Source: Chlorops oryzae (Eukaryota > Arthropoda > Insecta > Diptera > Chloropidae). Taken from it: a DNA stretch of 64,000 bases. The notes beneath the pieces are model-generated. The model worked only from the letters and a program-made list of their open reading frames with translations. It did no database searches and was not told the origin of the DNA. Positions 52,967 to 63,390 of this stretch are shown piece after piece (positions within the stretch are counted from its first letter, which is position 1; every line of letters starts with the position of its first letter). Where the stretch lies: assembly GCA_020466095.1 (NCBI GenBank), contig CM035806.1:113541080-113605079 (forward strand), given 5' to 3'. The position numbers were made by a program, and so were the translations under genes.

Positions 52967-53934
52967 ACAACTTGGCTGATAAGTCCCCGGTCTGACACAT
53001 AGATGGCGTCGCTAGTATTAAATGCATATTATTTTTATATAGTGGCAACCTTCAAATGATTCGTGTCAAAATTTGACGTCTGTAAGTCAATTAGTTTGTG
53101 AGATAGAGCGTCTTTTGTGAAGCAACTTTTGTTATTGTGAAAAAAATGGAAAAAAAGGAATTTCGTGTTTTGATAAAATACTGTTTTCTGAAGGGAAAAA
53201 ATACAGTGGAAGCAAAAACTTGGCTTGATAATGAGTTTCTGGACTCTGCCCCAGGAAAATCAACAATAATTGATTGGTATGCAAAATTCAAGCGTGGTGA
53301 AATGAGCACGGAGGACGGTGAACGCAGTGGACGCCCGAAAGAGGTGGTTACCGACGAAAACATCAAAAAAATTCACAAAATGATTTTGAATGACCGTAAA
53401 ATGAAGTTGATCGAGATAGCAGAGGCCTTAAAGATATCAAAGGAACGTGTTGGTCATATCATTCATCAATATTTGGATATGAAAAAGCTCTGTGCAAAAT
53501 GGGTGCCGCGCGAGCTCACATTTGACCAAAAACGACAACGTGTTGATGATTCTGAGCGGTGTTTGCAGCTGTTAACTCGCAATACACCCGAGTTTTTGCG
53601 TCGATATGTGACAATGGATGAAACATGGCTCTATCACTACACTCCTGAGAACAATCGATAGTCGGCTGAGTGGACAGCGATCGGTGAACCGTCTCCGAAG
53701 CGTGGAAAGACTCAAAAGTCCGCTGGCAAAGTAATGGCCTCTGTTTTTTGGGATGGGCATGGAATAATTTTTATCGATTATCTTGAGAAGGGAAAAACCA
53801 TCAACAGTGACTATTATATGTCGTTATTGGAGCGTTTGAAGGTCGAAATCGCGGCAAAACGGCCCCATATGAAGAAGAAAAAAGTGTTGTTCCACCAAGA
53901 CAACGCACCGTGCCACAAGTCATTGAGAACGATG
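52967..53934 (+). mobile_element. Himar1-like mariner, 3'-truncated
   Basis: Starts ACAACTTGGCTGATAAGTCC after TA. Sequence agrees with the copy at 44203-45460 until 53934, where it switches to Merlin sequence. Confidence 0.9.
53146..53934 (+). pseudogene. Himar1-like transposase, stop and truncation
   Basis: ATG 53146 (MEKKEFRVLIKYCFLKGKN). TAG at 53659-53661 replaces the Gln before SAEWTAIGEPSPKR. The frame is otherwise open to SLRTM, where similarity ends. The last catalytic Asp region (YSPDLAPSD) is lost. Confidence 0.9.
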
Positions 53935-54320
53935 GTAGGAAAAAGCTACTATCTGGCCCAGAGAAAGATGCGAGCCATCGAAAAATGTATTCCGACGAAT
54001 CGATCTTTTCTCCGTGCATTGCGTCTTCTTTTTCTCTGAGTGCTTTTTATTGCATCGCCAGACATATCCATCAGCAGTATCTTGGCGGGGCGAAAGCACC
54101 ATCACTCCATCCTTGCTGCATCTTATATCTCCATCCTGGGCAATGAGGACAATGAGGAACTCTTGGAGCTTTAAAATCGCTCCAAATGGTACTGGACCCA
54201 TCAAATTGCTTTCGAACAGGGTAAAAATATCCAACAGCGAGCTCATTGCGAAGCTTACTTTCCACGAATAACGGATTTCCCGGAAATTCAATTGGAAGTG
54301 CTGCCATAATTTTACCAAAA
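53935..54320 (-). pseudogene. Merlin (IS1595/ISXO2-like) transposase N-terminal fragment
   Basis: Minus strand, about 130 codons open: AMSSLLDIFTLFESN, then the zinc-ribbon/DNA-binding area (DIRCSKDGVMVLSPR, DGYVWRCNKKH) and SIRRNTFFDGSHLSLGQIV, the motif preceding the catalytic domain in IS1595/Merlin enzymes. The catalytic part is missing because the fragment abuts the broken mariner at 53934. Family assignment is from motif memory. Confidence 0.65.
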
Positions 54321-55017
54321 ACCTAAAATATCTAACTTATCGCCTAATATCTATCAATTTTTTAACTGTATTTTTAAGAAATAAAACCCTTAAAACAAAT
54401 TATTTTCAATAATCTTTAATATATCTACGCAAATGTCAAGATAGTGTAAAAATTAGTACGTTTTTTGGCAATTTTCGTGATATCTCCTAAACTAGAGGCG
54501 ACCGACAAAAAAGGATTGCAGATTTGGAATCAGAGTCATTTTCTATAGATTGGGACCAAAAAAAAAATATCCCAGAAACGGCCAGCAACTAGAATTGTTC
54601 CGAATTTTGTACATTTATAACATAAGTTTTCTCGGATTTTTCGAAAATTCGTCCAAAATGATCTCTTCCAACTCTTCTTTTTTTTGCTACTTGCTGGCAC
54701 GACTGAATGTTAGAAATGGAAAAAATGTATGGCACTATCGATACTATAGCTGGCAAACTAAAGATGGCACTATCGATAGTATCAATAGTTGTAACTTTTT
54801 CCACTAATTCAGTGCTTGCCAGCGTAATACTCTTTCACACAAAGCTGAGTATTGCGGCTTTGTTGTTTCTTTGTTGTTGTTTCTCGCACACAGCGTCTGT
54901 GTTAGCGAGAGAATTCAATCAGTTTGGCAGCGGCAATGAACGAAGCCTCTTAAGCACACATACATGTGAAGAATGAGAGAAATTGTGCTAGTAGTCGTGC
55001 TGGCAAGCACTGCACTA
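54321..55017. other. no gene recognised
   Basis: AT-rich. A short repeated GGCACTATCGATA(C/G)TAT motif lies near 54731-54781. Confidence 0.35.
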
Positions 55018-55458
55018 CCCTGCAAGCATTTCCAGTTGCGGAAGATCCGAATGCGATTCGCGGCCGCGAACGTTTTGTTCGCCGCAACAGTTGCTTAAGA
55101 ATCGCTTTCGGATCACTGCTGTGAGAATTTGTCCGGTCGAAAGCGATTCGCGGAGAGGATTCGCTTCTTCATCGTGGAGAAGATTCCCTTTTTTAATCGC
55201 GGAGAAGATTCGCTTTTTTTTTCCACTGCAAACGTTCGTATTACGGTCGTCTAGAAGATGTTTAGGCGATTCTTCCACAAGATGATTCGGCGATGCACGT
55301 GTTTGCTATTGAATTGGTGGTATGAAATGAAAAACATCGTCTAACCTTCTTCCAGAAGAATCGCCTAAACATCTTCTGGACAAACCTTCTTCCAGAAGAA
55401 TCGCCTAAACATCTTCTGGACGAACGTTCTTCCAAACATCTTCCAAATGCTTGCAGGG
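55018..55458. mobile_element. 441-bp inverted-end element with internal repeats, TA flanks
   Basis: Ends CCCTGCAAGCATTT / AAATGCTTGCAGGG, TA on both sides (55016-55017 and 55459-55460). Inside, GAAGAATCGCCTAAACATCT is repeated in tandem (period about 41 bp, from about 55343 to 55427), with further inverted versions near 55255. Confidence 0.8.
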
Positions 55459-57015
55459 TAATTATTGATATTCGAAACTGTCGACTAATGGTTGTCTGCA
55501 ACGCAATGCTGATAAAATTTCAATAAATTCTTTCACTTGGAATATAAAATGACGCATTCAACACTAACTTGTCTATCGAAACTAACAATGATGCCTACTA
55601 TTGGTAATTGATAGTTGTGAACATCTATTGTTTTCCAGCTGTACTCAAGGGGCATTTTTACACCAGCACAATATGGTTGGCATAATTATGCCCCTCGTCC
55701 ACTACGCTATCAACGCACGTATACGTTCCTCAACTTGTTCAACGCTAGTGTACGAGGCATTCAATTTTAATCAACCAACGAAAAAAGCGCGTTGCGCAAC
55801 CGTTCTTAAACGAGTGCCCCATCAAGTGTACGAGGCTCAAGTTGCGATGCGAACAACGTTGAAGCACAAGTTGAACAGTAATGTGCTGCACATTATCTCA
55901 TCAACGCGTTCCTCAATTTCGTTTGACAAATTTTGCGTGATAGTGAATTGCGTTGAGCGATTTCAAGTGTGTGTGCGGTTAGTTCCGCGAATTTATTCAT
56001 GCGTTGAGAAATTTATGACAGCATGACCAGCGTTGCCGTGGCCAATTTTTATTTGTAGCCATAATCGAGAAATGTAAAAAAATACCCAAAACCTTTTTTT
56101 TTATATAATTAACAAAATATTATAATTAACAAAATATTGGTGCCTAAGTTTGTTACACTTTTTGTAGTTTATTCTTTAAGCGCCAATATTACCAAACATA
56201 TATAAATAAGTTTCAATTTATAAATAACTTGAATAGTGAAACTACAAGTAGATTTTTATTTAAAAAAATTTTTAAATATGCTTGGTTATTAGGGACATTT
56301 TCGCCAATTCAAAAAAAAAAAGTTTCCATATGAGAAAACAAATTTTGGATTTTTTGTAAACTAGAATTATTAAAGCGGCAGCTACTTTTCTCTTCCGTTC
56401 GGTCGAAATCATTTTTAACAGACACTCACTCTAATATCTCAAGTAAAACTGATTTAATTTTTTGACGTTTCACTATTTACAGCTGTTAGCTGCACAGTAT
56501 GTTTATTGAGTTTTTAAACGCTTAATGCTTCGTCTTGTGTACGAGGCTATCAACGCGTGCGTCAACACAGTGCTTGAAATGCGTGCAACTCAAGTTTACA
56601 CACTATTTTTGGCCGAATTTGTTAAACGTGATCAACTAGGTGTACGAGATCTTTCAACAATTTATGAAGTTCATCAACTAGGTGTACGAGGTCTTTCAAC
56701 AATTGAAGGGCAGCCGCGAATAACGTTGCAAGCGCCAATTTTTGAAAAACCGTTTTTTTTGCATATTCTCTTTGACATGCTTCTTTTACATTGCTCCAAC
56801 AACAAATCATCCAAAATTTTGTACCTTAGATCGATCAAATCGCAATTAGAAAGAGTCAGTCAGTCGAAGAACGTTGTAAGTGCATAACAAAATGATGCGA
56901 TCTGAATTATCAAATTTAATTGGCAAGTGCCACCGAGGTACAAAACGAAAAGCTAATGTCGAAAATTGGAAAGATAATAGAAGTAAAAGGTTAAGAAATA
57001 GTGGAAAAGCTTATA

Positions 57016-58303
57016 TTAGGTGTAGTAAAAAGAAATCCATTATTTTTCCAATAGATGGCGTTATTTATCTGCATCTCGCGTTGTATAAGTCCGATCGTGT
57101 TCCGCTAGGGGGCATTAGAAAGATGACAGTTCCTACTAAAAAAGCTTTTTTGACACTTTTTTGATTGATTGATTCAGCTTTGTTTGAGAGCTTGTCAAAG
57201 ATGGACATCAGCAAAGAGAAAATTCGCTACATTTTACAGTTTTTCTTCGATAAGGGAGAAAACGCAAGCCAGGCGGCTGAAAATGTGAATAGCGTTTACG
57301 GACCTGATACTGTAACAGCCAATCATGCGCAATTTTGGTTTCGTCGATTCCGTTCCGGTAACTTCGATGTCAAGGATGCACCACGCACTGGAAGGCCAAT
57401 TGTCGAAAATGTCGATAAAATCATGGAAATTATCGAGTCCAAACGTCATGTTAGCACTGTTTCGATTGCAAAAGAGCTAAAGACTGCACAAAAAACCGTT
57501 TGGAACCATTTGAATAAGGCTGCATACACAAAGAAGCTCGATGTATGGGTGCCACACGAGTTAACGCAAAAAAACCTCATAGACCGAATTTCCATCTGCG
57601 AATCGCTGCTGAACCGCAACAAAATCGACCCATTTCTGAAGCGGTTGGTGACTGGTGATGAAAAGTGGGTCACTTACGACAACGTCAAGCGAAAACGGTC
57701 GTGGTCGAAACACGGTGAACCGGCGGAAACGGTGGCCAAGCCAGGATTGACGGCCAGGAAGGTTTTGCTGTGTGTTTGGTGGGATTGGCAGGGAATTATC
57801 TACTATGAGCTGCTCCCATACGGCAAAACTCTTAACTCGGAACTCTACTGTCAACAATTGGACCGTCTGAAGGAAGCAATCGCCCATAAGCGGCCAGCTT
57901 TGGCCAATAGGAGAGGAATTGTGTTCCATCAGGACAACGCCAGGCCACACACATCTATAGTGACTCGCCAGAAGCTCCGGGAGTTTGGTTGGGAGGTTCT
58001 TCTGCATCCACCTTATAGTCCGGACCTGGCACCAAGTGATTACCATCTGTTCCTGTCCATAGCGAACAATTTTGCTGGTGAAACATTCGCTTCAAGAGAG
58101 GCTTCTGAAATTCGACTGTCTCAATTTTTTGCTAATAGGAACGAGGGCTTCTATGAGAGAGGCATAATGAAATTACCTTTAAAATGGCAACAAGTTATCG
58201 AACAAAACGGCGCATATTTGACCTAAATCGGGTCATTCTAACTATCTTAAATAAAGCCCTCAATTTAATGCAAAAATAATGGATTTCTTTTTACTACACC
58301 TAA
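57016..58303 (+). mobile_element. complete mariner element, 1,288 bp
   Basis: Both ends TTAGGTGTAGTAAAAAGAAA (inverted), TA at 57014-57015 and 58304-58305, one uninterrupted transposase gene. Confidence 0.95.
57201..58226 (+). CDS. mariner transposase, intact
   Basis: 341 aa from the first ATG (57201, MDISKEKIRYILQFFFDK) to TAA at 58224-58226. N-terminal paired HTH (ASQAAENVNSVYG; STVSIAKELKTAQKTVWNHL), then linker WVPHELTQK. Catalytic Asp153 (VTGDEKWVTYDN), Asp245 (VFHQDNARPHTS) and Asp280 (YSPDLAPSDYHLF); the last two are 35 apart, so DD34D. All expected motifs and both TIRs are intact, so this copy may be active. An upstream TTG at 57165 is in frame, but ATG is preferred. Two broken relatives lie at 19342 and 52143. 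Confidence 0.95.
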   Translation: MDISKEKIRYILQFFFDKGENASQAAENVNSVYGPDTVTANHAQFWFRRFRSGNFDVKDAPRTGRPIVENVDKIMEIIESKRHVSTVSIAKELKTAQKTVWNHLNKAAYTKKLDVWVPHELTQKNLIDRISICESLLNRNKIDPFLKRLVTGDEKWVTYDNVKRKRSWSKHGEPAETVAKPGLTARKVLLCVWWDWQGIIYYELLPYGKTLNSELYCQQLDRLKEAIAHKRPALANRRGIVFHQDNARPHTSIVTRQKLREFGWEVLLHPPYSPDLAPSDYHLFLSIANNFAGETFASREASEIRLSQFFANRNEGFYERGIMKLPLKWQQVIEQNGAYLT

Positions 58304-58305
58304 TA

Positions 58306-59081
58306 TTTCAAGAAAAAATAAGAGTTTACCTGTAAAAAACCCTCCTGACCAGGTAACATGGAATAACGTTTCAAGTGCACATAAAACTATGTTTCATTGA
58401 AATTATAATTTTATAGGTTTGTGATTGTCGATGCTGCTTTTATTGTAAAAGATTTAGCATACAGCAACTTAGGGACCATTTTCATAAGTTCTACGAAAAA
58501 ACTTACAATGAACAAATGGATTTTTTAAAAAGGATCTACTGGCAATGGCATCATACTTGCCTGAGAGCTACGCCGAGTTCTATAAATCGGTCTGCGTTTA
58601 AATTTAGCAATATCTTTGAAGTTTAGTTTTTAGTTCTTGAAAAGAATTTTCGTTTCATACTGGATTTATGTTTTTGTTATATAGTTTTTTGTAATAAATT
58701 ATTTTTAAATCTCTATGATGTATCCTTTATTTTAGACACAGAAGCTAATGGAAGAAAATTTCTTTGGAAGAAGTATTTTTTATCGAATAACGTTTCAAAT
58801 GACATCGTACTCTCTGTTGCGAAACGTGGAATAACGTTTTAACAAGCAACGAGTTTTGGATATGAAACGTTCTTCCATTTTAAAATGATACAATATATCA
58901 TTTACTAAACAAATATTATAATTACACAATTTTTTTTTTACTAAAATGGTTTTTTAAACTAAATACTTTGATAATAAATTAAAAAAAAAAATACAGAAAT
59001 TGTCTTCTTATTTTAAAACGTTTTTTGCGAATTGTGAACAATTTGAATTCTGTCACTTACAACGTTATTCGCGGCTGCCCT
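58306..59081. other. unidentified interior of the 2.4-kb element
   Basis: Repeated GGAATAACGTTTCAA-like motifs (58360, 58780 and 58829); otherwise AT-rich. No gene recognised. Confidence 0.3.
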
Positions 59082-59298
59082 TCAATTGATGAAGTTCATC
59101 AACTAGGTGTACGAGGATCGCAACGCGTTCAACGCATCGCAGTTCAATCTTGTATAAGAACGCGTTGAAACGTTGAACGTCTGAAACGCCACCAGATGCG
59201 CACATGTGTACGAGGGCATAAATTAAGCGATTTAATTTAGGAACTCGTTGAAAAGTTGCGTGCGTGCGTTGATGTCATAGTGTACGAGAGGCATTATA

Positions 59299-60235
59299 TT
59301 AGTTATATTAGTTTTGTGCAAATCTTGTAACAGGGAGAATTAAGCTCCGGAGATATAGAAAAATATATATAGAAATGATCAGAATCAAAACCTTAATCGA
59401 TTTAGACATGTACGTCTGTCCGTCTGTCTGTCCGTCTGTCTGTCCGTCTGTCTGTCCGTCTGTCTGTCCGTCTGTCCGTCCGTCCGTGGTCGGATCTCCT
59501 CCGAAACGGCTAAACCAATGAAGTCGAAATTTGGCACACATGTATATCGAGGTCCGAGTATGATCGTAAGTAAAAATAGCAGACATCCGCCCACTGCCAC
59601 GCCCACAAATGAATTTATTATGTTTTCAGTAAAACGCTTGTAACTTGCGAATTACTCAACACATTCCATTGATATTTGGTGTACTGGTAAACTACGAAAA
59701 GGGCCATATCCTGGAAAAAAATGGACGCCGCCCTCCGTGAGCCACGCCCACAAATAAGCCCACAAATAAGCCCACTAATAAGGGCTTATCGTAACTTCTG
59801 AAGTAAAAGGCGTAGAAGCTTCAAAATCGCAACATAGGTTGACAAAGGCGAATAAAAGGTTAAGGAACAAAAATTTATGTAGCCCGCCCACTTCCACGCC
59901 CACAAATGGAGAATTTTCGTAACTTCCGAAGTAAAAGGCGTAGAAGCTTCAAATTCGCAACATAGGTTGACCAACCCAAATGAAAGGTGTAGGGAAAAAA
60001 TTTATGTGGCCCGCCCACAAATGAAGATTTTTTGTAACTTCCGTGGTTAAAGGCGTAGAAGCTTAAAATTCGCTATATAGGTTCACCAAGGCGAATGAAA
60101 AGTGTAAGGAATTAATTTATGTGGCCCGCCCACTGCCACGCCCACAACAAGAGAAGCAAAACATAGTGCGCTCATAATGTCGAGACGCTGGGTATTTCAA
60201 AGCCGGGCTTGACCGACTTTAGCTTTCTTACTTGT
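59299..60235 (+). mobile_element. mini-me-like element, head truncated
   Basis: (GTCT GTCC)n tract at 59411-59485, then the GATCTCCTCCGAAACGGCTA block, several about 120-bp GTAACTTCCGAAG units and the terminal CGACTTTAGCTTTCTTACTT. Confidence 0.82.
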
Positions 60236-61171
60236 TATACCCAGCGTAAGCGGGGTATATTAGTTTTGTGCGAATCTTGTAACAGGGAGAACTAAGCTCC
60301 GGAGATATAGACATATATATATAGAAATGATCAGGATCAAAAACTGAATCGATTTAGATATGTCCGTCTGTCCGTCCGTCCGTCCGTCCGTCTGTCCGTC
60401 TGTCCGTTCGTCCGTGGTCGGATCTCCTCCGAAACGGGTGGACCAATCAAGTTTGGCACACAGGTATATCGGGATCCGAGTATGATCCTAAGTAAAAATG
60501 GGAGACATCCGCCCACTGCCACGCCCACAAATGAATATAATGTGTTTTCAGTAAAATGCTTGTAACTTGCGAACCACTCAACACATTCCATTGATATTTG
60601 GTGTACTGGTAAACTACGAAAAGGGACATATCCTGGCAAAAAATGGACGCCGCCCTCCGTGAGCCACGCCCACAAATAAGCCCACAAATAAGCCCACAAA
60701 TAAGGGCTTATCGTAACTTGTGAAGTAAAAGGCGTAGAAGGTTCAAATTCGCAACATAGGTTGACCAAGGCGAATGAAAGGTATAGGAAAAAAATTTATA
60801 TGGCCCGCCCACTTCCACGCCCACAAATGGAGATTTTTCGTAACTTTCGAATTAAAAGGCGTAGACGCTTCAAATTCGCAACATAGGTTGACCAAGGCAA
60901 ACGAAAGGTGTAGGGAAAAAATTTAACTGGCCCGCGCGCTGCCACGTCCACAAATGAAGATTTTTCGTAACTTCCGAAGTAAAAGGCGTAGAAGCTTCGA
61001 ATTCGCAACATAGGTTCACCAAGGCGAATGAAAGGTGTAGGTAAAAATTTTATGTGGCCCGCCCACTGCCACGCCCACAAATGAAGATTTTTCGTAACTT
61101 CCGAAGTAAAAGGCGTAGAAGCTTCGAATTCGCAACATAGGTTCACCAAGGCGAATGAAGGGTGTACCCAA
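60236..61171 (+). mobile_element. mini-me-like element, tail truncated
   Basis: Begins TATACCCAGCGTAAGCGGGG directly after the previous copy. (GTCC)n tract at 60362-60415. About four repeat units to 61171, lacking the usual terminal segment. Confidence 0.82.
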
Positions 61172-61785
61172 GTAGCAAAATAGGTCGAAAATTGGTAAAT
61201 TCTTACCTATATTAGGTCAGAATATTTACTTGACCTAACCTAAATAGGTCGAAATTACGTCGATTCGACGTCGAGTCGACGTAAGTGGGGAATAGATTGG
61301 AAGTCGATTGGCGGTAATAATAGGTCATAATAGGGCATTTCGACTTCAAAGTCAGGGCGAAAAGAAGTCCGTTTACCTAATATTAGTCGAAAAGAAGTCG
61401 CAATCAGGCACGGCAGAACGGCGTTTACATGGGGTAGTTGTACCCACTCGAGATTTTCCGAGTGGGTATTTTACCCACTCGAAATTTTCCAAGTGGCTAT
61501 TTTACTCAGTAAAAATTTCACGAAATTTTTGGAATGCCAGTTTTGACAAAAAATTTTTTTCCAATTTTTTCATTTTGAGTTAATATGCAATGTTTCCGTA
61601 GAGCCTGTATCTTTGCGTTAATAAAGAATGAAAAGCATTAAACGACATAAGCCAAAACTACCAAACGGAAGTATTTGGAAAATACTTGGCCGCGAAAATT
61701 TAATACGTAAAAATTTTACCCTAATAATTGTCTTTTTAAATAAAATGTTATTCTATTATTTCGGAGGCATTTACTGCATGTATGA
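61172..61785. other. no gene; small palindromic repeats
   Basis: AATAGGTCGAAA motifs and a GTCGATTCGACGTCGAGTCG palindrome near 61259, and the inverted pair ACCCACTCGAGATTTTCCGAGTGGGT near 61443-61468 (26 bp in all, with one mismatch-free stem). Confidence 0.4.
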
Positions 61786-62540
61786 TATGTTGTACATTCC
61801 AAGTCGGAAGTTAATACGTTTGGCGGTTCAAAAGTTATAAGTATTTTTTTCATTTTTGGAGGTAGGAGTGGGCGGATCACGCCCATATTTTGCAGTAATA
61901 TCCCAATGAGTGAAAGGTATGTACGTTCCAAGTCCGAAGTGAATATGTTCAGTAGTTCAGGAGTTATTAGCATATTTCATTTGTGGGGGAAGCAGTGGGC
62001 GGATCACGCCCATATTTTTCAATAACATCCCAATGGGTCCAAGGTATATATGTTCCAAGTTTGAAGTGAATATGTTAAGTGGTTCAGAAGTTATGAGCAT
62101 TTTTCTATATGCGACGGCGCGCCTTTCCAAGAATGCGGAATGTATTCTATGTACATATGTACGCATGTACAATATTGCATCAGCTTTTCTTTCTAAATGC
62201 TTTGCGGTAGCATTTGTTTACATACATATATAAAAATGCTCGTAACTTCTGAACCACTGAACACATTCACTTCAAACTTGGATCATATATACCTTGGACC
62301 CATTGGGATGTTATTGAAAAATATGGGCGTGATCCGCCCACTGCTTCCCCCACAAATGAAATATGCTAATAACTCCTGAACTACTGAACATATTCACTTC
62401 GGACTTGGAACGTACATACCTTTCAATCATTGGGATATTACTGCAAAATATGGGCGTGATCCGCCCACTCCTACCTCCACAAATGGAAAAATACTTATAA
62501 CTTCTGAACCACAAAACTTCGGACTTGGAATGTTGTATGT
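61786..62540. repeat. long inverted repeat (arms about 310-330 bp)
   Basis: Arm 61786-62112 and arm 62232-62540 are inverted copies (GGGCGGATCACGCCCATATT versus AATATGGGCGTGATCCGCCC), each with two subunits, and a spacer of about 120 bp. The CCGCCCACT(G/C)CT...CACAAATG style resembles mini-me units. Confidence 0.8.
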
Positions 62541-62960
62541 GTGTACATATAGATGTAGGTACATATGTACATATCGTTAGCTTCGGATAGAAAGGGCGTA
62601 CCATTTGTTATTTTTCCATATTTAGCTTTAAAATGAAGAGTATACTCAGGAATTATTTTAGAAATAACTATTTATAAAAAGCATATAAACATATTGCATG
62701 TTATTTTTAGGGATGTGCCGGATAGGAAATTTGCCGGATAACCGGATATCCGGTAAAAAATATGTAGCCGGATACATAATATCCGGCCGGATATCTGAAA
62801 ATTTTTTTTCTGTATGAAATTGTACTTTCGCTGGCCACAATTGAACAGATTGTCCGAAATAAATGATTTTCTGGCAACGCCGTTCATTGGTATAATATAG
62901 AGCTGGAAAACATTCGATTCCACCATTGATATTATCGATGCTTTGAAATTTCCTTAAACT
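62541..62960. other. no gene; hAT-like terminal fragment
   Basis: GATGTGCCGGATAGG and CCGGATATCCGGT clusters at 62713-62795 look like subterminal repeats of another hAT element, the rest of which is not visible. Confidence 0.35.
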
Positions 62961-63178
62961 CAGTGGCGGATTTAAGGAAAAAGGCCCAGTGGGCAAAATG
63001 TCTTCAGGCCAAACACACCCCCCCCCCCTTCCCCCACCCCCCTATACACACACACAAAATTATGTTGTGTCAGGTGTTCCATGGAAAGTAAAAGCTATAT
63101 GTTTTGAGAATTTAATGAATATAAAAATGTTTTCATTTATTAATCGAGCATTATAAAAATTGTATTCTTTTTTACATA

Positions 63179-63379
63179 CAGCCCGATTCTAAATATTCTC
63201 GGGGAATTGACTTGTTTTGAGAGCAAAACTCTCATTTTTGAATACACGATGGCAGGAAAATAATAGGAATGGGTGTTGGATTCATTTCAATGAATTTACT
63301 ATCCTTATCTATTCAAAAATGGAGAATTTAAACCTCGTGAAAAGGAATTTGTTCCCCAGGAATATTTAGAATCGGGCTG
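63179..63379. mobile_element. Harbinger-like MITE, 201 bp
   Basis: Ends CAGCCCGATTCTAAATATTC (inverted at both sides), flanked by ATA at 63176-63178 and 63380-63382. The CAG start and 3-bp duplication resemble the Harbinger element at 28139. Confidence 0.8.
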
Positions 63380-63390
63380 ATAGAGAAAAT

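Larger units (their letters stand above)
56707..59081. mobile_element. 2.4-kb non-autonomous element nested in the fold-back complex
   Basis: Termini AGGGCAGCCGCGAATAACGT are inverted at 56707 and 59081. Flanks ACAATTGA / TCAATTGA suggest an 8-bp target duplication with one change (hAT-like). The interior contains the intact mariner and unidentified AT-rich sequence. Confidence 0.65.
55684..59298. repeat. fold-back complex with repeated GTGTACGAG motif
   Basis: Left end TTATGCCCCTCGTCCACTA and right end TAGTGTACGAGAGGCATTAT are imperfect inverted repeats. GTGTACGAG recurs at about 55750, 55828, 56537, 56641, 56684, 59108, 59211 and 59281, often next to (A)TCAACGCG. No coding domain was recognised; ORFs through it are unsupported. 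Confidence 0.55.

Noticed and set aside
55601..56026. 141-codon plus-strand ORF as a gene
   Set aside because: Lies across the fold-back motif array with no recognisable domain; likely chance.
63019..63052. C-rich run as a regulatory G-quadruplex
   Set aside because: Could form one on the minus strand, but it is a low-complexity tract next to CA repeats in a transposon 3' region; nothing else supports a role.
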